This document shows, in pieces, positions 60,891 through 64,000 of a stretch of DNA of 64,000 nucleotides. The translations under genes and the position numbers were made by a program. Under the pieces are notes generated by a model, which saw only the letters and a list, made by a program, of their open reading frames with translations, did not search any database and was not told the origin of the DNA. The stretch covers positions 806,001-870,000 of the forward strand of contig JADJGQ010000001.1 of NCBI GenBank assembly GCA_016708025.1, given 5' to 3'. Each line of letters starts with the position of its first letter. The first letter of the stretch is position 1. The DNA comes from a bacterium (GTDB taxonomy: Bacteria > Zixibacteria > MSB-5A5 > GN15 > FEB-12).

Positions 60891-62052
60891 CAAGCGGCCG
60901 ATCGGTTTTTGCGGCACTCGGGGACTTCCCGCCAGTTATGGCGGATTTGAAACTGCTGTCGATGAGATCACCCGGCGCTTCGTTGCGGCAGGTTATGAAT
61001 GCAATGTTATCTGTCGCGCATCCAACACCGGCAACCTCCCGACCCAGCATCAGGGCCGCAACCTTGTCTATGTGAAAGGGAGCAGGTCGCGCACGCTCGA
61101 TACGTTTGTCTCGGCGATCCAGACCGGGTGGTACCTCATCAAAAATCGCCGTCGGTACCAGCATATCTTCTGGTTCAACAACGCGAATTTCCCGGGCATC
61201 TTGATGACCTGGCTGGCGCGAATACCGATGTCCGTTAATACCGATGGTCTCGAGTGGCGACGGGCCAAATGGTCCTGGCCATTCAAACTCTATTACATAG
61301 TGTCTTCGCTCATTATCAGTCTGCTATGCCGTCGCCTGATCTCCGACTCGTACGCCATACAAGCATACTATCTAAAACATTTCTTCGCCAAAAGCACGAT
61401 GATCCCTTACGGTGCACCTTCCGTGATGGAGGTCAGCGATCCTGAAACGGCGATGATCCTCAGAAAGTATGGCCTGAAAAAGGAGAAGTACTTCCTTCAG
61501 ATCACTCGCTTTGAACCGGACAATCTCCCTTTGGAAACCGTGTCTGCCTTTCGTGAATCAAAACTGGCTGACCGCGGATTCCAGATGATCCTCGTTGGAT
61601 TCAAAGACAAGACCGAGTATGCGTTACGCGTCAAGGCGCTGGAAACTTCACCGGATGTCATCGTCTCCAATGCGATTTATGACCCTAAAGTCCTCGCGGT
61701 GCTTCGAGCCAACTGTTATTGCTATGTGCACGGAAACTCAGTCGGCGGCACCAACCCCGCCTTACTCGAAGCAATGAGCTGTTGTCCTCGGATCATGGCG
61801 ATCGATTGCGAATTCAGCCGCGAAGTACTCGGCCCGCTGGGACTCTATTTCGATTCCAAAAACATCACGCCGACGTTCTTCGAGTCTCTATCGCGCCCCC
61901 TTCAGTCGACCGAATTGGCGCGTCGCGTCCACTCCCTTTACCAATGGGATGCGGTCGCCGAGGCTTACATGCAACTGGCCGTCAGAGGAGTGGCAAACTA
62001 CCGGCCGTTAACTCAGCACATTCGAACGCACAGCCCAGTTGGAACGAAATGA
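60880..62052 (+). CDS. DUF1972/glycosyltransferase family 4 protein (rhamnosyltransferase-like)
   Basis: This 390-residue protein has FCGTRGLPASYGGFETAVDE, the hallmark of DUF1972, and then VNTDGLEWRRAKWSWPFKLY. The C-terminal donor side has YFLQITRFEPDNLPLETVSA and NCYCYVHGNSVGGTNPALLE. DUF1972 proteins are often rhamnosyltransferases, which fits the local dTDP-rhamnose genes, but the acceptor is unknown. It overlaps the previous gene by 11 bases. Confidence 0.9.
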   Translation: MSSDKRPIGFCGTRGLPASYGGFETAVDEITRRFVAAGYECNVICRASNTGNLPTQHQGRNLVYVKGSRSRTLDTFVSAIQTGWYLIKNRRRYQHIFWFNNANFPGILMTWLARIPMSVNTDGLEWRRAKWSWPFKLYYIVSSLIISLLCRRLISDSYAIQAYYLKHFFAKSTMIPYGAPSVMEVSDPETAMILRKYGLKKEKYFLQITRFEPDNLPLETVSAFRESKLADRGFQMILVGFKDKTEYALRVKALETSPDVIVSNAIYDPKVLAVLRANCYCYVHGNSVGGTNPALLEAMSCCPRIMAIDCEFSREVLGPLGLYFDSKNITPTFFESLSRPLQSTELARRVHSLYQWDAVAEAYMQLAVRGVANYRPLTQHIRTHSPVGTK

Positions 62053-62210
62053 TCGGCTGGCCGGGCAGTTCCTTCACACTTTTGCGCCGACTGGCGACAC
62101 CTCTCAAATCACTCCTGTAACTCACAGTATAACAACGCAATATCGGACCTGATCCGGGCTCGTTTTGGCATGCAATTTGACATCCTCTCAGTGGATACAT
62201 ACGAGGAGTT

Positions 62211-63344
62211 ATGAGCAAGCGAATTACTTTTACCGAATCTGACCAGCACACAACATCGATGGATGCGATTGTCAATGGGGGGTCGCATCAGTCAGCCGGC
62301 AAACTTCCACCGACCTACAGCGCCATTGAGTTGATCAGACTCATTCTCAATCGCCGCAGATTTGTGGTCGTTGTGACTGTGGCTGTCTGTATTCTGGCTA
62401 CCGGCGTTCTACTGCTGGTTCCCAACAAATACCAGTCAGAGGCATCCCTGCTCCCTTCTGGCGCGCAGGATAAAATGGCCGATCTGAAACGATTGGCCGG
62501 GTTTGGCGCCATGTCACTCAGTGACGAAAACTCCTCCGAGCTATTTCCGGAGATTCTTCGCTCGCGGTCAATTCAGGACAGCGTCCTCTCCAAGCGATAT
62601 CATTTCTCCCACAACAATCGCCCCATGACCCTTTTGCTGTCGCAGTATTTCGACCAGGAGAACCCGGACAAACTGCGCGGGGAGATCGATGATATCACCT
62701 ACATCGCTCTTGATAAAAAGACCGGTGTGATCGATATCGCGGTTGAAACCAAGTACCCTGATCTGTCGCGTCAGGTGCTCAACTCCTACCTAAGCGAACT
62801 GGAGTCATTTAATCTTTTCGCCCGCCGTTCTGCCGCGCGAGACAACGCCCAGTATCTGGGGAAACAGATCGAGAAGACCAGAATTGAGATGGCAGCCGCC
62901 GAGGATTCACTCGAGTCCTACCAGGCCTCCAACCGAAACTGGCTCGAGGGCTCCAGCCCAGATCTGCTCAAGACAATTGCGCGTTTGCAGCGTGAGGTAG
63001 AGATCCAAAATAAGAAATACCTCTATCTGACTCAGGAATACGAGATCGCCAAGCTGGATGCCATGAAGGATGTCCCGATCATGCGAGTGCTGGATGAACC
63101 CTCACTCCCGGTCGAGAAGGCTAGTCCGAAACGCGGCCTGCTGTTGGTGACAATTGCACTGGTAACTGCTCTGTCTACGATTTTTGGCGTAGTTGCGGCT
63201 GATATCTGGCGGAAACGGATGGCGACTCAGGCTGATCCGGAGCTGTCCGGACTGTCGGAGGACCTTCGCGCCGCATTTCCTTTAGTCGGCAATCTGCTCC
63301 AACCGAGTGGAAAAGCGTCTGAAGTGGAAGAAGTTAACGTCTAA
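62211..63344 (+). CDS. Wzz/GumC-type chain-length or export protein
   Basis: This 377-residue protein has two membrane segments (about 45-70 and 303-325) enclosing a periplasmic coiled coil. It has VTVAVCILATGVLLLVPNKY and QSEASLLPSGAQD at the first segment, and PSLPVEKASPKRGLLLVTI (a Pro-rich segment as in Wzz) at the second. No BY-kinase domain follows. It is the last gene of the locus. GAGGAG lies two bases before the ATG, a tight spacing. No Wza-type export protein is in the window. Confidence 0.88.
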   Translation: MSKRITFTESDQHTTSMDAIVNGGSHQSAGKLPPTYSAIELIRLILNRRRFVVVVTVAVCILATGVLLLVPNKYQSEASLLPSGAQDKMADLKRLAGFGAMSLSDENSSELFPEILRSRSIQDSVLSKRYHFSHNNRPMTLLLSQYFDQENPDKLRGEIDDITYIALDKKTGVIDIAVETKYPDLSRQVLNSYLSELESFNLFARRSAARDNAQYLGKQIEKTRIEMAAAEDSLESYQASNRNWLEGSSPDLLKTIARLQREVEIQNKKYLYLTQEYEIAKLDAMKDVPIMRVLDEPSLPVEKASPKRGLLLVTIALVTALSTIFGVVAADIWRKRMATQADPELSGLSEDLRAAFPLVGNLLQPSGKASEVEEVNV

Positions 63345-63458
63345 TTTCCGAAAATCGGCCAATCGCATACATTTCGGTTGATTTTTCTGCGCCACGGGTA
63401 TATTTTCCTGCCTCTGCTGGCAAGCCATAGGCAGTCCAGCACTTATGTAGCATAACGA

Positions 63459-63543
63459 GGTGGGGTTCCCGAGTGGTTAAAGGGAGCAGACTGTAAATCT
63501 GCCGGCGATGCCTTCGAAGGTTCGAATCCTTCCCCCACCACCA
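63459..63543 (+). tRNA. tRNA-Tyr (anticodon GTA)
   Basis: A type II tRNA with a long variable arm. Acceptor GGTGGGG pairs with CCCCACC. The anticodon arm is GCAGA-CTGTAAA-TCTGC with GTA. The T arm is GAAGG-TTCGAAT-CCTTC. The discriminator is A, and CCA follows in the DNA. A terminator follows 11 bases later. Confidence 0.96.
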
Positions 63544-63554
63544 TATAAGTCACT

Positions 63555-63580
63555 GAGCACTAAGAAATTAGTGCTCTTTT
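63555..63580 (+). terminator. Terminator after tRNA-Tyr
   Basis: GAGCACTAA-GAAA-TTAGTGCTC is a perfect 9-bp stem with a GAAA tetraloop and then TTTT. Confidence 0.9.
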
Positions 63581-63638
63581 GACGTTTCTCGACATCAGCT
63601 CACGGCATCATTATATGAAGGTAGGAAAGGAGTTGTGA

Positions 63639-64000
63639 ATGGGTGAATCCCAACTACTGGTCCTGATTCTTGGAATCAGCGTCCTGGGTCTGGTTGCTGC
63701 ATGGATGTTGGCCCGCTGGGTACTCTCGCGAGGGACCGGCACACCGGCTATGCAGGAAATCTCAAACGCTATTAAAGAGGGGGCGGAATCTTTCATGCGC
63801 CGCCAGAACCGCACGATCGTCATGCTGGCGTTACTCGTTGCGGTTGGCCTCTTCATCGGCTATGGCGTCATTCGCGGTCATCATGACTTTGACCCGGTCC
63901 CGTCGGCGATGCAACTCGCCTTCTGGGTAACCCTGTCTTTCGTGTTTGGCGCGGTCTGCTCGGTCATCGCAGGTTATGTCGGGATGTGGGTGTCGATTCG
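63639..64000 (+). CDS. hppA: Membrane-bound proton/sodium pyrophosphatase, N-terminal part
   Basis: The first 120 codons are visible. The protein starts MGESQLLVLILGISVLGLVA and then has TPAMQEISNAIKEGAESFMR and RQNRTIVMLALLVAVGLFIG, the N-terminal segments of H+/Na+-PPases. It continues with SFVFGAVCSVIAGYVGMWVS. It cleaves PPi and pumps ions. AGGAAAGGAG lies about seven bases upstream. The ion type depends on residues outside the window. Confidence 0.93.
   Translation, partial: MGESQLLVLILGISVLGLVAAWMLARWVLSRGTGTPAMQEISNAIKEGAESFMRRQNRTIVMLALLVAVGLFIGYGVIRGHHDFDPVPSAMQLAFWVTLSFVFGAVCSVIAGYVGMWVSI

Noticed and set aside
62177..62201. TTGACA...TACATA before the Wzz-like gene
   Set aside because: The spacer is only 13 bases, so it does not make a usable promoter.
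1..64000. CRISPR array, insertion sequence, prophage or defence island
   Set aside because: I saw no regularly spaced repeats, transposase, integrase, phage structural gene or recognised defence gene.

Overview
This window reads as a contiguous piece of a bacterial chromosome from a diderm organism. It carries Omp85 and secretin outer-membrane proteins, a type IVa pilus operon, and a secreted M6 protease that ends in a FlgD-like/type IX-style sorting domain. It also has a dockerin-type EF-hand tail on a second secreted protease, and PorV/TraF-like and OmpA-like envelope proteins. That combination points to the FCB superphylum, and candidate phylum Zixibacteria or a close relative is my best guess. 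This is inferred from gene content and architecture only. The readable promoters are ordinary sigma-70-type TTGAnn/TAnnnT pairs rather than the Bacteroidetes TAnnTTTG type.

Layout. 1-5.5 kb: the end of nusB, then a DUF2723/TPR membrane protein, a glycosyltransferase and a UPF0104 flippase-like protein in overlapping frames. 5.6-8.8 kb: an anchored coiled-coil protein, a sigma-region-4-like HTH protein, a 57-residue small ORF in a structured transcript, a ZIP transporter, and an overlapping exported-rhodanese/MauE pair. 8.8-16.7 kb (minus): pilB-pilC-pilA-pseudopilin-pilMN(fused)-pilO-pilP-like-pilQ. 16.7-21 kb: a divergent Omp85-like protein, a dockerin-tailed metalloprotease and a small zinc-ribbon protein. 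21-26.2 kb (minus): a lipoprotein-like 681-residue protein, a PorV/TraF-like barrel and the M6 protease. 26.4-28.9 kb: two tandem WYL-type regulators and a QueT transporter. 28.8-36 kb (minus): rpsU-yqeY-cvpA-mutS2-dnaG-recN. 36-41 kb: a HIT protein, YebC, an OmpA-family gene broken by clustered indels, a HAD phosphatase and an MFS exporter. 41-50.8 kb: ruvCAB, queA, ispDF, DedA, ddl, a HAD protein, an M42 peptidase and cysS, then tRNA-Thr. 51.5-63.3 kb: a surface polysaccharide locus (dTDP-rhamnose genes, gmhA, flippase, four glycosyltransferase or ligase genes, Wzz-like). The window closes with tRNA-Tyr and the start of a membrane pyrophosphatase.

How it fits together. The plus-strand core run (ruvCAB to cysS) and the minus-strand rpsU-recN run are compact housekeeping operons of repair, replication, tRNA modification and isoprenoid synthesis. 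The surface theme recurs: pilus, Omp85, two secreted metalloproteases, a barrel/lipoprotein operon and a polysaccharide locus. The observations I would follow first are four. One is the indel cluster in the OmpA gene. One is a promoter pattern with GCC abutting the -10, including a 15-base word shared by two regulatory regions. One is apparent leaderless starts at ruvC, hit and ispD. The last is the exported rhodanese/MauE pair. I did not find a CRISPR array, an insertion sequence, a prophage or an obvious defence system.
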